Shown: positions 32,618 through 41,989 of the stretch, one piece after another
Layout: each line of letters begins with the position of its first letter
Numbering within the stretch: position 1 is the stretch's first letter
DNA from: Bacillota bacterium
GTDB lineage: Bacteria > Bacillota > Clostridia > Oscillospirales > Ruminococcaceae
DNA length: 64,000 bases
Assembly: GCA_023439835.1 (NCBI GenBank)
Contig: JAEXUW010000009.1
Location: 62,001-126,000 of the forward strand
Direction: 5' to 3'
The notes under the pieces: model-generated
The model's database searches: none
What the model was told of the DNA's origin: nothing
The model's input: the letters and a program-made list of their open reading frames with translations, nothing else
Made by a program: the position numbers and the translations under genes

Positions 32618-33697
32618 ATGACCTCAGATTTTCAGCATCTTATTGACCTAAATGATTTCAGCATACCATGGTGGAACAGGCTGCTTAGCTTTTCTCAGGA
32701 AATTATCGCAAATCCGAAATATTTTTCACACCGTTGCTCGGGGAAGGTTATGGGAACGCTTTTTTATGAACCGTCAACAAGAACCCAGATGTCTTTTCAA
32801 ACAGCTATGATTCGCCTGGGGGGAAGCATTATAGGCTTTGACAACCCCTCAACATCATCAGTTTCAAAGGGCGAAAACTTAAAAGATACAACCAAAATTG
32901 TCAGTAGCTATGCGGATATTTTAGTTATGCGTCATCCTCTTGAAGGCTCTGTCAAGGCGGCGGCTCTCACTGCCGACTGCCCAGTGATAAACGCAGGGGA
33001 CGGCGGTCATCTTCACCCGACTCAAACTCTAACCGACCTTCTCACCCTGAAGTGTGAAAAGGGCAGGCTTGTGGACCTTACAATCGGGCTTTGCGGTGAT
33101 CTTATGAACGGAAGAACCGTTCACTCTCTTGTCAAAGCAATATCCTGTTATCCGAAAAATCGCTTTATTCTTATTTCAACCCCAAAACTGAGACTTCCTT
33201 CATATATAAAGGATATCCTCGACTCACAGGGCTGTGAATATACTGAGGTTGAAAGCCTTGAGGACGTAATAGGCTCACTTGATGTTCTTTATATGACAAG
33301 AATTCAAAAAGAGCGTTTTGAGTCTGAGGAGGAATACCTTTCACAAAAGTATGTCTATATTCTCGACCGGAAAAAGCTCTTAAAGGCAAAGAGCGACCTG
33401 TGTGTTCTTCACCCGCTCCCCCGTGTTGACGAAATCCTTGTTGAGGTTGACGACGACCCGAGAGCAATGTATTTTAAGCAAGCTAAGTACGGCGTGTTCG
33501 TCAGAATGGCACTTATTCTGACTATGCTTGAATGTGAAAACTGCGGCACACAGCTTCTGACGGGAAAATCAATGTACGCTGTTAACTGCACAAATAAAAA
33601 ATGTATAACAAACCATGAATACTACCTCCCGAAAAGCTTTAGGGGAAAAGGCGACACATTGATTTGTGAATACTGTGACGAAAGAATACTTATTTAA
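32618..33697 (+). CDS. pyrB: Aspartate carbamoyltransferase fused to a PyrI-type zinc domain
   Basis: 359 residues. The catalytic chain (1-305) has the carbamoyl-phosphate site EPSTRTQMSF (51-60), HPTQTLTD (133-140), GDLMNGRTVHSL (160-171) and HPLPRVDEI (265-273). Residues 306-359 form a zinc-ribbon-like tail, C324-x4-C329 and C350-x2-C353. It matches the C-terminal zinc domain of the regulatory chain PyrI (CPNSNC...CKYC in E. coli) but lacks PyrI's nucleotide-binding domain. An extra CxxC is at 306-309. It catalyses the first committed step of pyrimidine synthesis. Start: ATG at 32618 with GAGGAGG. No other pyr genes are adjacent. Confidence 0.93.
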   Translation: MTSDFQHLIDLNDFSIPWWNRLLSFSQEIIANPKYFSHRCSGKVMGTLFYEPSTRTQMSFQTAMIRLGGSIIGFDNPSTSSVSKGENLKDTTKIVSSYADILVMRHPLEGSVKAAALTADCPVINAGDGGHLHPTQTLTDLLTLKCEKGRLVDLTIGLCGDLMNGRTVHSLVKAISCYPKNRFILISTPKLRLPSYIKDILDSQGCEYTEVESLEDVIGSLDVLYMTRIQKERFESEEEYLSQKYVYILDRKKLLKAKSDLCVLHPLPRVDEILVEVDDDPRAMYFKQAKYGVFVRMALILTMLECENCGTQLLTGKSMYAVNCTNKKCITNHEYYLPKSFRGKGDTLICEYCDERILI

Positions 33698-33703
33698 AAA
33701 ATG

Positions 33704-33729
33704 AGCTCCGAGCGTATACGCTCGGAGCT
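33704..33729. terminator. Bidirectional terminator between pyrB and asnB
   Basis: A 26-bp perfect palindrome, AGCTCCGAGCGTA followed by its complement, flanked by A-rich and T-rich sequence on opposite sides. It separates two convergent genes. Confidence 0.85.
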
Positions 33730-33736
33730 TTGTTGT

Positions 33737-35560
33737 TTAGTTAAAATACACCTTATACCAAGTCAAGAACATAAATACCGTCCAGATTTTTCTGGAATAA
33801 TCATAGTGCCCCGCCTTATGCTCATCAAGAAGGCTGACAAGCTTATCTGTATTGAAAAACCTTTCAGCGTTTTCGCCGGTAAACTCACTCTTTAGAATGT
33901 AATAGTACTTATCTTCCTTGAGCCACACTCTGACAGGAACGGGAAAGCCGAGCTTTTTCTTATTTGCGGTCTGCGGAGGGCAGGCTTTAAGTGCGGCAAT
34001 TCTCATAGCGTATTTTGTGTTTTCCTTTGTTACACGGTATTTTGTCGGGATTTTAGCGGCTAGAGCCATAATTTCCTTATCAAGAAAGGGAACTCGAAGC
34101 TCAAGAGAATTTGCCATGCTCATCTTATCCGCTTTTAAAAGTATATCCCCTGTCATCCACAAATGAAGGTCAAGATACTGCATTTTTGTTACAGCGTCCT
34201 TTTCCGAAACCTTATCATAGAAAGGTTTTGTTATCGCTGTCGCAGCGGGAGCAGTAGTTTTTATTTTCAAAAGCTCTTTTCTTTCATTCTCTGTGAACAT
34301 ATAGGCATTGCCAATAAATCGCTCCTCAAGCTCCTTGCTTCTTCTTATAATGAAATTGAAGCCTCGCTTTTTCGGGAAATTAGATGCGACTTTTCCAAGT
34401 CCCTTGCGTATAAATTTCGGAAGAGCATTATAAGCTGCAAAATCATTAGGCTCTTTATAGATGTTATATCCGCCGAAAATTTCGTCGGCACCCTCACCGC
34501 TTAATACTACCTTAACCTTCTCGCTCGCTGTCTTGCAGACAAAATAAAGCGCAACAGCCGCAGGGTCGGCAAGAGGCTCATCCATATGATACTGTATTTT
34601 GGGGAGGTTTTCCCAGTACTCCTCGGGAGTGATTACCTTGCTTATATTTTCTTTTCCGATATACTTCGAAAACTCCTTTGCATAGCCTATTTCATTATAC
34701 TTTTCATCAGTTCCGAATCCGACAGTAAAGGTTTTATCGACATTTGCCACAGCAGCGACATAGCTTGAATCAACACCGCTTGATAAAAAGCTTCCCACCT
34801 CGACGTCGGCGATTTTATGCGCCAAAACAGAATCCTTGAAGGTATCGCTTATTTTTTCAACCCAATCTTCAAGAACAGGGCTGTTGTCAGCGTCAAATTT
34901 GATTTCCCAATACCGCTTTGTTTCAAGCCTGCCGTTTTTATAGGTGAAATAGTGAGCCGGCATCAGCTTGTAAACATGCTTAAAAAAAGTTTCCTGCGTG
35001 GGTGAATACTGAAATGTCAGATAGTTTTCAAGCGTCGCCTCATTAAGCTCCTTCTTAAAATGCGGATGATGAAGAAAGCTTTTTATTTCTGAGCCGAACA
35101 TGAAGGTTTCATCCATCAGCGCATAATACATCGGTTTTATTCCGAAAAAATCCCTTGCGCCGAAAAGCTCTTTATTTTTCTTATCCCAGATTATAAAAGA
35201 GAACATTCCTCGAAGCTTGTTGAGAAGCGATTTCCCCCACTGCTCATACCCGTGAAGAAGCACCTCTGAATCAGTATGCGTGGTGAAAATGTGTCCGTCT
35301 TTTACAAGCTCTTCACGAAGTGGCTGAAAATTATATATTTCACCGTTAAAAACAAGCACCATTGACTTATCCTCATTAAAAAGCGGCTGGTCACCCTGCG
35401 CTAAATCAATAATGCTAAGTCTGCGAAAGCCCAGAGCAATGTCCTCATCAACGTATTTCCCGCCCGAATCAGGACCTCGATGGGCAATAGCGTCCATCAT
35501 TTTTTCTGTGACAACAGAAGCGTCGTTAATCTTGTTTGTAAATCCGACAAATCCGCACAT
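33737..35560 (-). CDS. asnB: Asparagine synthase (glutamine-hydrolysing)
   Basis: 607 residues. A class II glutaminase domain (1-200) has nucleophile Cys2 (MCGFVG), the AHRGPDSGG loop and FNGEIYNF. A PP-loop synthetase domain has SSGVDSSYVAA at about 257-267, VVLSGEGADEIFGGY at about 350, and KADKMSMANSLELRVPFLD. It converts aspartate to asparagine with ATP and glutamine. Single-gene unit, convergent with pyrB. Some family members amidate cell-wall precursors instead, but the closest look is of AsnB. Confidence 0.93.
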   Translation of the reverse strand: MCGFVGFTNKINDASVVTEKMMDAIAHRGPDSGGKYVDEDIALGFRRLSIIDLAQGDQPLFNEDKSMVLVFNGEIYNFQPLREELVKDGHIFTTHTDSEVLLHGYEQWGKSLLNKLRGMFSFIIWDKKNKELFGARDFFGIKPMYYALMDETFMFGSEIKSFLHHPHFKKELNEATLENYLTFQYSPTQETFFKHVYKLMPAHYFTYKNGRLETKRYWEIKFDADNSPVLEDWVEKISDTFKDSVLAHKIADVEVGSFLSSGVDSSYVAAVANVDKTFTVGFGTDEKYNEIGYAKEFSKYIGKENISKVITPEEYWENLPKIQYHMDEPLADPAAVALYFVCKTASEKVKVVLSGEGADEIFGGYNIYKEPNDFAAYNALPKFIRKGLGKVASNFPKKRGFNFIIRRSKELEERFIGNAYMFTENERKELLKIKTTAPAATAITKPFYDKVSEKDAVTKMQYLDLHLWMTGDILLKADKMSMANSLELRVPFLDKEIMALAAKIPTKYRVTKENTKYAMRIAALKACPPQTANKKKLGFPVPVRVWLKEDKYYYILKSEFTGENAERFFNTDKLVSLLDEHKAGHYDYSRKIWTVFMFLTWYKVYFN

Positions 35561-35663
35561 ATTTAAGCCTCTTTCTCCGCTTTCATCAAAAAATCCAGTA
35601 AAAAGCGATAAAATTAATATTCAAAATATTATATGCAAAAAAATGATTTTTGCGATTTTCAAT

Positions 35664-36800
35664 CTAGAAGCCAAGTTTCTTTATATTCTCATCCTCGGCG
35701 AAATTAACAGCATTATACAAAAACATTACCTGATCATATTTATTCACATCAATATAGTTTTCAAGCGAGGAATTAATGTATCTTAAATCGACCATTTCTA
35801 TCTCTGAATAATGCTGAGCCAGAAAAGGTACATAACAGTGCGCATACGAATCCTTAAACAAAAGAAGTTTTTTTCCGCTTGAGGCATCGGTTTTTATGTT
35901 GACGAACGGCTCATTAGGACCGGTAAATGACGCGTACTTGTCCTTCTTGTCAAGATATTCTCTAAAGTAAAGACTGTCGAAAACCCTTAGCTTGTCACCT
36001 GTGCCAACCGTCAGCGAAGTAATTTTAGGCCCACTTTTGTTGAAATAATAATCAATGACATCATTTTGGATTCCGTCATAAACAACATCTGAATATAGCG
36101 TTCCCTTAAAGCTCCGGCTTGCGTGCTCAATATCAAACCGTCCCAGAGAAACAGGCGTGAAGCCCATTTTCTGAATTGTTGAGGAGTAGGCATAATATGC
36201 GCCCAGACTTGTCCAGTGATGGTCGGTGCGATAATATATATACTCATCCCGTGTGGCAAAGAGCGCACTGTAAGCATTAAGCGATGTCACCTCTTCGCCG
36301 TCTAGATGGTTATAAACATAATCTATAAGGGTCTTCTGATTATAGCTTCCCGAATAAATAGGGAGCTCATCCATATAAATCCCGCCGGAAGCCGGAGCAA
36401 CCATTACAAACACGGGCATATCATATTTTTCCGAAAAATCGTTAATCGCTTCAACACTTTTATCAACCAGTGAATAGTCAGGCTCGTTCATTCGCTTGAC
36501 AAGACGGTTTTCAAGGATAAAAACACCGTTTATCTCTTTTTTTCCCATCGCAAGCTCAATATTAGTCTTTATTCCTATCCAGCTTGAGCGCCCCACAAAA
36601 TGGTCAGAGAGATATTTTTCTATGCCGTTCATATACTTTCTGTTAAAAACACTTTCTGCGCTGAAATTCGGCATACTGCTGAGCTTTCTGTTTTCAACCT
36701 CTGAGAAATCCTCTTTAGGCAAAAATAAAGTTAATATAGGAAGAAGCAGTATATACCCGAAGAATATGCCAATGGTCATTGTTTTTGAAACACGGTTCAT
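35664..36800 (-). CDS. DHHW family protein (AlgX/AlgJ-like O-acetylation partner)
   Basis: 378 residues with an N-terminal membrane anchor (about 8-28). The DHHW motif (193-196) lies in RTDHHWTSLGAYY, and the likely nucleophile serine is in LFKDSYAH near 318, as in AlgJ/AlgX SGNH-like acetyltransferases. Such proteins finish O-acetylation of an exported polysaccharide using acyl groups passed by an MBOAT protein. It starts 17 bp after the MBOAT gene and is the last gene of the alaS-led run. Confidence 0.85.
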   Translation of the reverse strand: MNRVSKTMTIGIFFGYILLLPILTLFLPKEDFSEVENRKLSSMPNFSAESVFNRKYMNGIEKYLSDHFVGRSSWIGIKTNIELAMGKKEINGVFILENRLVKRMNEPDYSLVDKSVEAINDFSEKYDMPVFVMVAPASGGIYMDELPIYSGSYNQKTLIDYVYNHLDGEEVTSLNAYSALFATRDEYIYYRTDHHWTSLGAYYAYSSTIQKMGFTPVSLGRFDIEHASRSFKGTLYSDVVYDGIQNDVIDYYFNKSGPKITSLTVGTGDKLRVFDSLYFREYLDKKDKYASFTGPNEPFVNIKTDASSGKKLLLFKDSYAHCYVPFLAQHYSEIEMVDLRYINSSLENYIDVNKYDQVMFLYNAVNFAEDENIKKLGF

Positions 36801-36817
36801 TTACTCTCCACCTCCCC

Positions 36818-38221
36818 CTAAAATCTGAAATATAAAAATGGATTGTAGGTTGCGTCAACAAGATAAGCGGTACACATTATGAGAACCACAAGCTGAACAA
36901 CCGGAATAAAATACTGAACAATATTATGCTTCATCAATGAAAGCTTTTCATGAGTTTTCTTTATCAGCTGAGAAGAAGCAACAATGCACACAGCGAAAAT
37001 TATTATATTCGATATAAGAAGGTATTTTGAGGAAGTATCAATGATTTTTCCGCTTGCACCAAACATAGCCTTTATGTATTGAAATGCCGGTGAAAGCCCG
37101 TCCACATCAAAGAATACCCAGCCTATCACAACCATAAAGAATGTATAAAGCCTTGATACTGCGGAGGGAAGCTTTTCAAGCACCTTTCCAAAACCAAGTC
37201 TTTCAATAATAATCAGCACTCCGAAATACATTCCCCACAGAATGAAGTTCCAGCTTGCACCGTGCCATAGCCCGGTCAAAAACCAAACGACAATAAGATT
37301 TCTTAATGTTTTGGCTAGCCCCTTTCTGTTCCCCCCCATGGGAATATAGACATAGGAGCGAAACCACGAGCCGAGTGTGATATGCCAACGACGCCAGAAT
37401 TCACTTATGCTTTTTGAAATATACGGATAATTGAAATTCTGCGGGAATTTAAAGCCGAGCATTCTTCCCATTCCGCACGCCATATCAGAATATCCTGAAA
37501 AATCAAAATAAATCTGAAAGGTGAACGCCAGTATTCCCACCCATGCGGTAAGAACAGAAATATTTGCGTAATCCATTACTTTTATCTGAGTCCAGACAAG
37601 ACCGATATTGTTCGCCAAAAGAACTTTCTTTGCCAGTCCCTTTACAAATGTGCCGATACCCTCAGCAACCTTATCTGTCGTAATCGTGCGATAGTCAATT
37701 TCATTTGCGACATCTTCATATCTGACGATCGGCCCCGCAACAATCTGTGGGAATAGCGTGACATATGAGGTGAAGCTTATAATACTCTTTTGAACCTTTA
37801 TGTTTCTCATATAAAGGTCAATGGTATATGACATACTCTGAAAGGTATAAAAGGATATTCCGATAGGAAGAGCAAGCTTAGGATTAAAAACCGACACACC
37901 AAAAAGGTCATTAATGTTTGTGATAATAAATGAGCTATATTTGAAAACCGCTAAAAGCCCTATATTCATACAAACCGAAACAAGAAGAAAAACCTTTCTT
38001 GCCTTTGGATTGTCATCAAATTTATCCATCATTCGGCCGGCGGTATAGTCAATAATCGTGGACAATATCATTATTACTATATAAAAAGGTTCGCCCCAAG
38101 CGTAAAAAAACATTCCAGATACGAGAATAATCATATTCTTCATTTTTGTTGGCGATACAAAATATAAAAGCAGTATTAAAGTCAGATAAAAAAATAAAAA
38201 AGTTAAGCTGGAAAAAACCAA
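36818..38221 (-). CDS. MBOAT O-acyltransferase (AlgI/DltB/PatA-like)
   Basis: 467 residues, about eleven membrane segments, starting with the family's typical MVFSS. The MBOAT signatures are FWRRWHITLGSWFR and the active-site histidine in GLWHGASWNF. It would carry acetyl groups across the membrane for surface polymer O-acetylation with the DHHW protein downstream. The TTG start at 38221 follows GGAGGGTGA, which lies in the last codons of rnmV, so translation is coupled. Confidence 0.92.
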   Translation of the reverse strand: MVFSSLTFLFFYLTLILLLYFVSPTKMKNMIILVSGMFFYAWGEPFYIVIMILSTIIDYTAGRMMDKFDDNPKARKVFLLVSVCMNIGLLAVFKYSSFIITNINDLFGVSVFNPKLALPIGISFYTFQSMSYTIDLYMRNIKVQKSIISFTSYVTLFPQIVAGPIVRYEDVANEIDYRTITTDKVAEGIGTFVKGLAKKVLLANNIGLVWTQIKVMDYANISVLTAWVGILAFTFQIYFDFSGYSDMACGMGRMLGFKFPQNFNYPYISKSISEFWRRWHITLGSWFRSYVYIPMGGNRKGLAKTLRNLIVVWFLTGLWHGASWNFILWGMYFGVLIIIERLGFGKVLEKLPSAVSRLYTFFMVVIGWVFFDVDGLSPAFQYIKAMFGASGKIIDTSSKYLLISNIIIFAVCIVASSQLIKKTHEKLSLMKHNIVQYFIPVVQLVVLIMCTAYLVDATYNPFLYFRF

Positions 38222-38223
38222 GT

Positions 38224-38829
38224 TTATTCACCCTCCGCCATTTCGGACGATAATAGCTCATCCGTAATATTCCTGTATTCGTTTTTATCAAGCATTGTGT
38301 TTAAAACCTCGAGCATTGACGAAGTCGTCAATAGCTTTGGAAGCCCAAGCCTTTTCAACAGCATTCGCCGTCTTTCTGAGCTGTTGTTTAAGCCAATATA
38401 ACCATCGTCGTATAAATCCATTCGTGTGATTTCCTCTTTAATCTCTCTGTTTGAGAAAATAACACCCGCTTTTTTGAGCGCATCTGTAATAATATCTGAG
38501 CTTATCCCCTCAACGCCAAGCTTTTCTTCCTTAGACGGCTTTGCTTTGCGCTTTTCTTTTCCGAAAATATCAGGAATGTATGCGTTGACAATTTTGCCCT
38601 CTGAAACGAAGCCCTTAATATAATTCCTTATTTTAAACCCCGCTGAATCTGAATCGGTGAGAATTATTATACCGCTTGTTTTTGCATAGTGCCTGATAAG
38701 CTCACATTTTTCGGGGTCTTTAAAAATACCAAAGCCGTTTGTCGGAATGATTACCCCGTCAATAAAGGATTTTAGCCGGATTTTATCATATTTCCCCTCG
38801 ACAATGATAACCTGTTCAATATGAATCAA
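38224..38829 (-). CDS. rnmV: Ribonuclease M5
   Basis: 201 residues. The N-terminal Toprim domain has Glu11 in VEGKYDK and DSDSAG (59-64), and the C-terminal DUF4093-type domain includes SSERRRMLLKRLGL. RNase M5 completes 5S rRNA maturation. A TTG start (38829) gives the standard N-terminus. It lies between holA (16-bp gap) and the MBOAT gene (2-bp gap). The more usual neighbours are tatD and ksgA, so the placement is unusual. Confidence 0.93.
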   Translation of the reverse strand: MIHIEQVIIVEGKYDKIRLKSFIDGVIIPTNGFGIFKDPEKCELIRHYAKTSGIIILTDSDSAGFKIRNYIKGFVSEGKIVNAYIPDIFGKEKRKAKPSKEEKLGVEGISSDIITDALKKAGVIFSNREIKEEITRMDLYDDGYIGLNNSSERRRMLLKRLGLPKLLTTSSMLEVLNTMLDKNEYRNITDELLSSEMAEGE

Positions 38830-38845
38830 TTAAATCTCAAGCCTT

Positions 38846-39898
38846 TCATTGCTGATTTTCATTCGCAAGCATTTTCGTGAAAGCCTTCTCAAGAAGAAGT
38901 CGCCCTGACGCCCTCGAAGATTTTAGCGCAATATCAGTTTCTGCGAGAATTCGAATGCACTCACGAATTCGCGGCACTGATATTCCCCTGACATCATAAA
39001 AGGCATTTTTAACCGCAAATTCCCTTCCCTTATAAGAGAAATCCTTGACAACCTCCCCCTGTGAAATACCAGCATCCAGTGCGACACGTGCTCGATAGAG
39101 GTCGGTGAATGCCATTGATACCGCAGAATTAATTGAAATACATTCAGTCTGCTGGTCAAAAAGCTCGTCAAGTAAAAGCATCGCTTTTTTTCCGTTAAAC
39201 TTAGCAAGAGCCTTAGCCAATGCAAAAGCATTTGAATCAAGCTGTCGTGAAACCAAAAGCTCAACCGTCTGCTCGGTGATTTCGCCACCGTTTATATACG
39301 AACAAAGCTTGTCAATTTCATTATTAATCATAAGAAGATTTGAAAGACACTGCTCGGCTAAATACTGAGCAGTCTGTTTTGAAATAGAGGCGCCATTTTT
39401 GCTTACTCTTTGAATAATCACTTTTGAAATTTCGCCCGCGGTTTTTGCTGAAAACTCACAGCAGGTTCCAATTTTAGAAGCAAGCTCTGACAGCTTTTTA
39501 TTTTTCCCCGTCAAAAACCTCTTTCCGCCCAATAAATCAATGCCCGTCGCATAAATTATGACAGTTGTTGTATTTGAAAGGCTTGACAGTATTGAAATCA
39601 GATATTCAAAATCAGCGGTGCTCAATTCCTCAGCGTTTAGGTCATTGACGGTTACGCATACCCTGTCAGAAAACATCGGAAAAGCCTCAGTAACATCTGA
39701 AAAAACACTCAAATCTAAGCTTTTCCCCTCAAAGTTGTGGAGATTGTAAGCCTCGTCATCTTTTTTGACAAGCTTTGAAACCAGCTTTTTTGTGTATGCC
39801 TCAAGCGTGGCAGCATCTTTTCCAAAAAAATAATATAGCGTTGATATTTCGCCGGCTCTCACAGCCTTGGCAAGCTCGCTTTCATTCACTAAGGGCAT
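38846..39898 (-). CDS. holA: DNA polymerase III subunit delta
   Basis: 350 residues from the ATG at 39898, which has GGAGG seven bases upstream (the TTG six bases earlier is less likely). The protein shows the HolA pattern: an N-terminal AAA-like domain with LYYFFGKDAATLEAY, LVIIYAT-type strands, and a C-terminal helical collar with RLLLEKAFTKML. Delta opens the beta clamp within the clamp loader. The gene start overlaps the end of comEC by 17 bp; comEC-holA is a common Firmicute order. Confidence 0.9.
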   Translation of the reverse strand: MPLVNESELAKAVRAGEISTLYYFFGKDAATLEAYTKKLVSKLVKKDDEAYNLHNFEGKSLDLSVFSDVTEAFPMFSDRVCVTVNDLNAEELSTADFEYLISILSSLSNTTTVIIYATGIDLLGGKRFLTGKNKKLSELASKIGTCCEFSAKTAGEISKVIIQRVSKNGASISKQTAQYLAEQCLSNLLMINNEIDKLCSYINGGEITEQTVELLVSRQLDSNAFALAKALAKFNGKKAMLLLDELFDQQTECISINSAVSMAFTDLYRARVALDAGISQGEVVKDFSYKGREFAVKNAFYDVRGISVPRIRECIRILAETDIALKSSRASGRLLLEKAFTKMLANENQQ

Positions 39899-41963
39899 AT
39901 TCAAGCCTCCTTAACACACTATCCCCGCTTTTTTGTGCCGTAATCAAAAAAACATCGCCATTCATATTTCGGTCTAGCATTACCGATTTTTCGGATAATA
40001 ACATAATATAATTATCCTTGTTGTATATTATGTATTTATTATAACTATCAGTGATATGCTTTTCATAGCTTGAAACAAGAAATGAGAATTCCCCGAAGTC
40101 TATTGCGTAACAGCAATCTGAAATATAAGTCACCGTAATTCCCGAAACCTCAGCTTTATCGCCCTCATTGAGATAAACAGCCTCAAGGTCAGAAATCTCA
40201 CCGCTAGCTTTTCCTGCTAATGCTACATTAAGTACAGGCTGGCCAAGATTCTTTATATACGTCGAATAATCACTTTGCAAATTCTTGTTAAGAACAAGAA
40301 GGCTTACATTTTTGATACCCTTTGAGGCTAAAAGCTTGTCTGACACTTGAGAAAGCCCGCCACTCCCGCTAAGGTCGATTACTACCGCACTGCTTGAGCT
40401 TGATGCTATCAAAACGCTGTCCGACCCCTGAAAAAGAAGATACAGCTTTAACTTTCCATCATCAGAAATCTGAAAAACAGCGATAGATATAACCATTATT
40501 ACTATTGAAGTGAAAACAGAAATAACCGAAGCACTTTTCGACCTCGTTATTAATGATACCACAATTATCCCTGAAATACAAAGGAAAACGGTAAAAATAA
40601 TAAAATTATAGCCAAGTGGCAAATACGCAAAAGGAAGTTTAGAAAAGACCTCTGACAGAACGATTACAACTTTGAGAAATACACCTGCAACAGTTAAAAG
40701 CGGATAAGCAACAACAGATAATCCACCAAATACCGCAACAATCAAGCCGATAATTAGTGCCACCGAGCATAGCGGAATAAGAAAAATATTCGAAACAGGC
40801 GAAATGACAGATACCTCATTAAATGACATTGCCACAAACGCAAAGGTGCATAGTGAAACGCAGAACATTGAAATTAACGCTTTTGGAATTTTTAAAAAGC
40901 GGTCAGTAATATTAAGACGCTTTAACACAAAAGGTGCGAACACGCCTATTCCAAACACGCCTGAAAAGGATAGCAAAAAAGATGTATCTCTTATCGCATA
41001 GGGCGAAGCGATAGTGAGGAAAAACCCCGCCAACGCTAATGACGTGAGAATGTCATGCTTTCTTTTCACAATTGTTCCGAGCATGATAATCGTCAGCATA
41101 ACCGCCGCTCTGATTATTGACAATTTCATTCCGGCGAAAATAGTGAAGACCGCAATCATTGCCTCAACAACCGCAAACCTCAAACATTTCCCCGTCTTGA
41201 GTTTTTTTAGTACAAGAAACAATATCCCTGTAATAATCGAAAGATGTGCACCGGATACTGCTGTTATATGACCTATTCCGGAGCGGTAAAGCGAAGCTCT
41301 GACAGAAGCGTCAAGCCCCGAGGTGTCCCCACACAAAAGCGCTGTGAGAAAATCACCCTCATCAAGCGGAAGAACCTCACCAATACGCCGTATAATATGT
41401 TCACGATAAGAAAGCACCGCCCTTGTCAGTGAGAAGCCTTTTTGCTCTTCAATTTCAAGCCCTTTTATTTTAGTAAGCTCAATGAAAACGCCCTTTGGCT
41501 TATAATAGCTCTCTGACGGGAAGGACAAGCTATCCTCAAGCTTAACAGCGGTACCCGTTACAATAACTTTGTCGCCATAACGACAGCTTTGAGCGTCATA
41601 ATAAAAGTGGATTTTCACTTTTTCGGCGCCTTCTATCTCCCCCGAAACAGTATAGACGGCTTTGTCGTCACCGTAATAATCCACTTGTGTTATCTTCCCG
41701 AAAACTGTGATTTCTGCCCCGTCATAGTGAACTATCGGTTCATAGACGATTGAAGAGTATAAAGCATAGACAGATAAAGCCACACAAAAGCTCAAGAAAC
41801 AGACTGATATCTCTTTTCTTCGACTTTTAAAGCTAATTAAATAAAAGGCGAAAATCAAAACAGTTGCAAAAACAATGATAAATATGGATTTGAAACTTAA
41901 AAACGATGCAAAAAACAGCCCTGTCAGCCAGGATATCCCCGCACAAGCCGTCTTTCGCACCAT
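39882..41963 (-). CDS. comEC: ComEC/Rec2 family DNA-uptake channel protein
   Basis: 693 residues. It has an N-terminal membrane region and an OB-like soluble domain (about 80-180), then the Competence domain with GHITAVSGAHLSI and about eight membrane segments. The C-terminal part (about 535-690) has the length of the metallo-beta-lactamase-like domain of ComEC but lacks the HxHxDH metal motif. LLVLNKNLQSDYSTY stands where it would be. In competent bacteria ComEC passes single-stranded DNA through the membrane. No comEA or pilus genes are nearby. ATG 41963 with GAGG is preferred to GTG 41972. Confidence 0.88.
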   Translation of the reverse strand: MVRKTACAGISWLTGLFFASFLSFKSIFIIVFATVLIFAFYLISFKSRRKEISVCFLSFCVALSVYALYSSIVYEPIVHYDGAEITVFGKITQVDYYGDDKAVYTVSGEIEGAEKVKIHFYYDAQSCRYGDKVIVTGTAVKLEDSLSFPSESYYKPKGVFIELTKIKGLEIEEQKGFSLTRAVLSYREHIIRRIGEVLPLDEGDFLTALLCGDTSGLDASVRASLYRSGIGHITAVSGAHLSIITGILFLVLKKLKTGKCLRFAVVEAMIAVFTIFAGMKLSIIRAAVMLTIIMLGTIVKRKHDILTSLALAGFFLTIASPYAIRDTSFLLSFSGVFGIGVFAPFVLKRLNITDRFLKIPKALISMFCVSLCTFAFVAMSFNEVSVISPVSNIFLIPLCSVALIIGLIVAVFGGLSVVAYPLLTVAGVFLKVVIVLSEVFSKLPFAYLPLGYNFIIFTVFLCISGIIVVSLITRSKSASVISVFTSIVIMVISIAVFQISDDGKLKLYLLFQGSDSVLIASSSSSAVVIDLSGSGGLSQVSDKLLASKGIKNVSLLVLNKNLQSDYSTYIKNLGQPVLNVALAGKASGEISDLEAVYLNEGDKAEVSGITVTYISDCCYAIDFGEFSFLVSSYEKHITDSYNKYIIYNKDNYIMLLSEKSVMLDRNMNGDVFLITAQKSGDSVLRRLEYALSE

Positions 41964-41989
41964 TTTTGTCACCTCATATCAGCAATAAC

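Noticed and set aside
33704..33729. Palindrome as a regulator operator
   Set aside because: Its position between convergent genes and A/T flanks fits a bidirectional terminator better.
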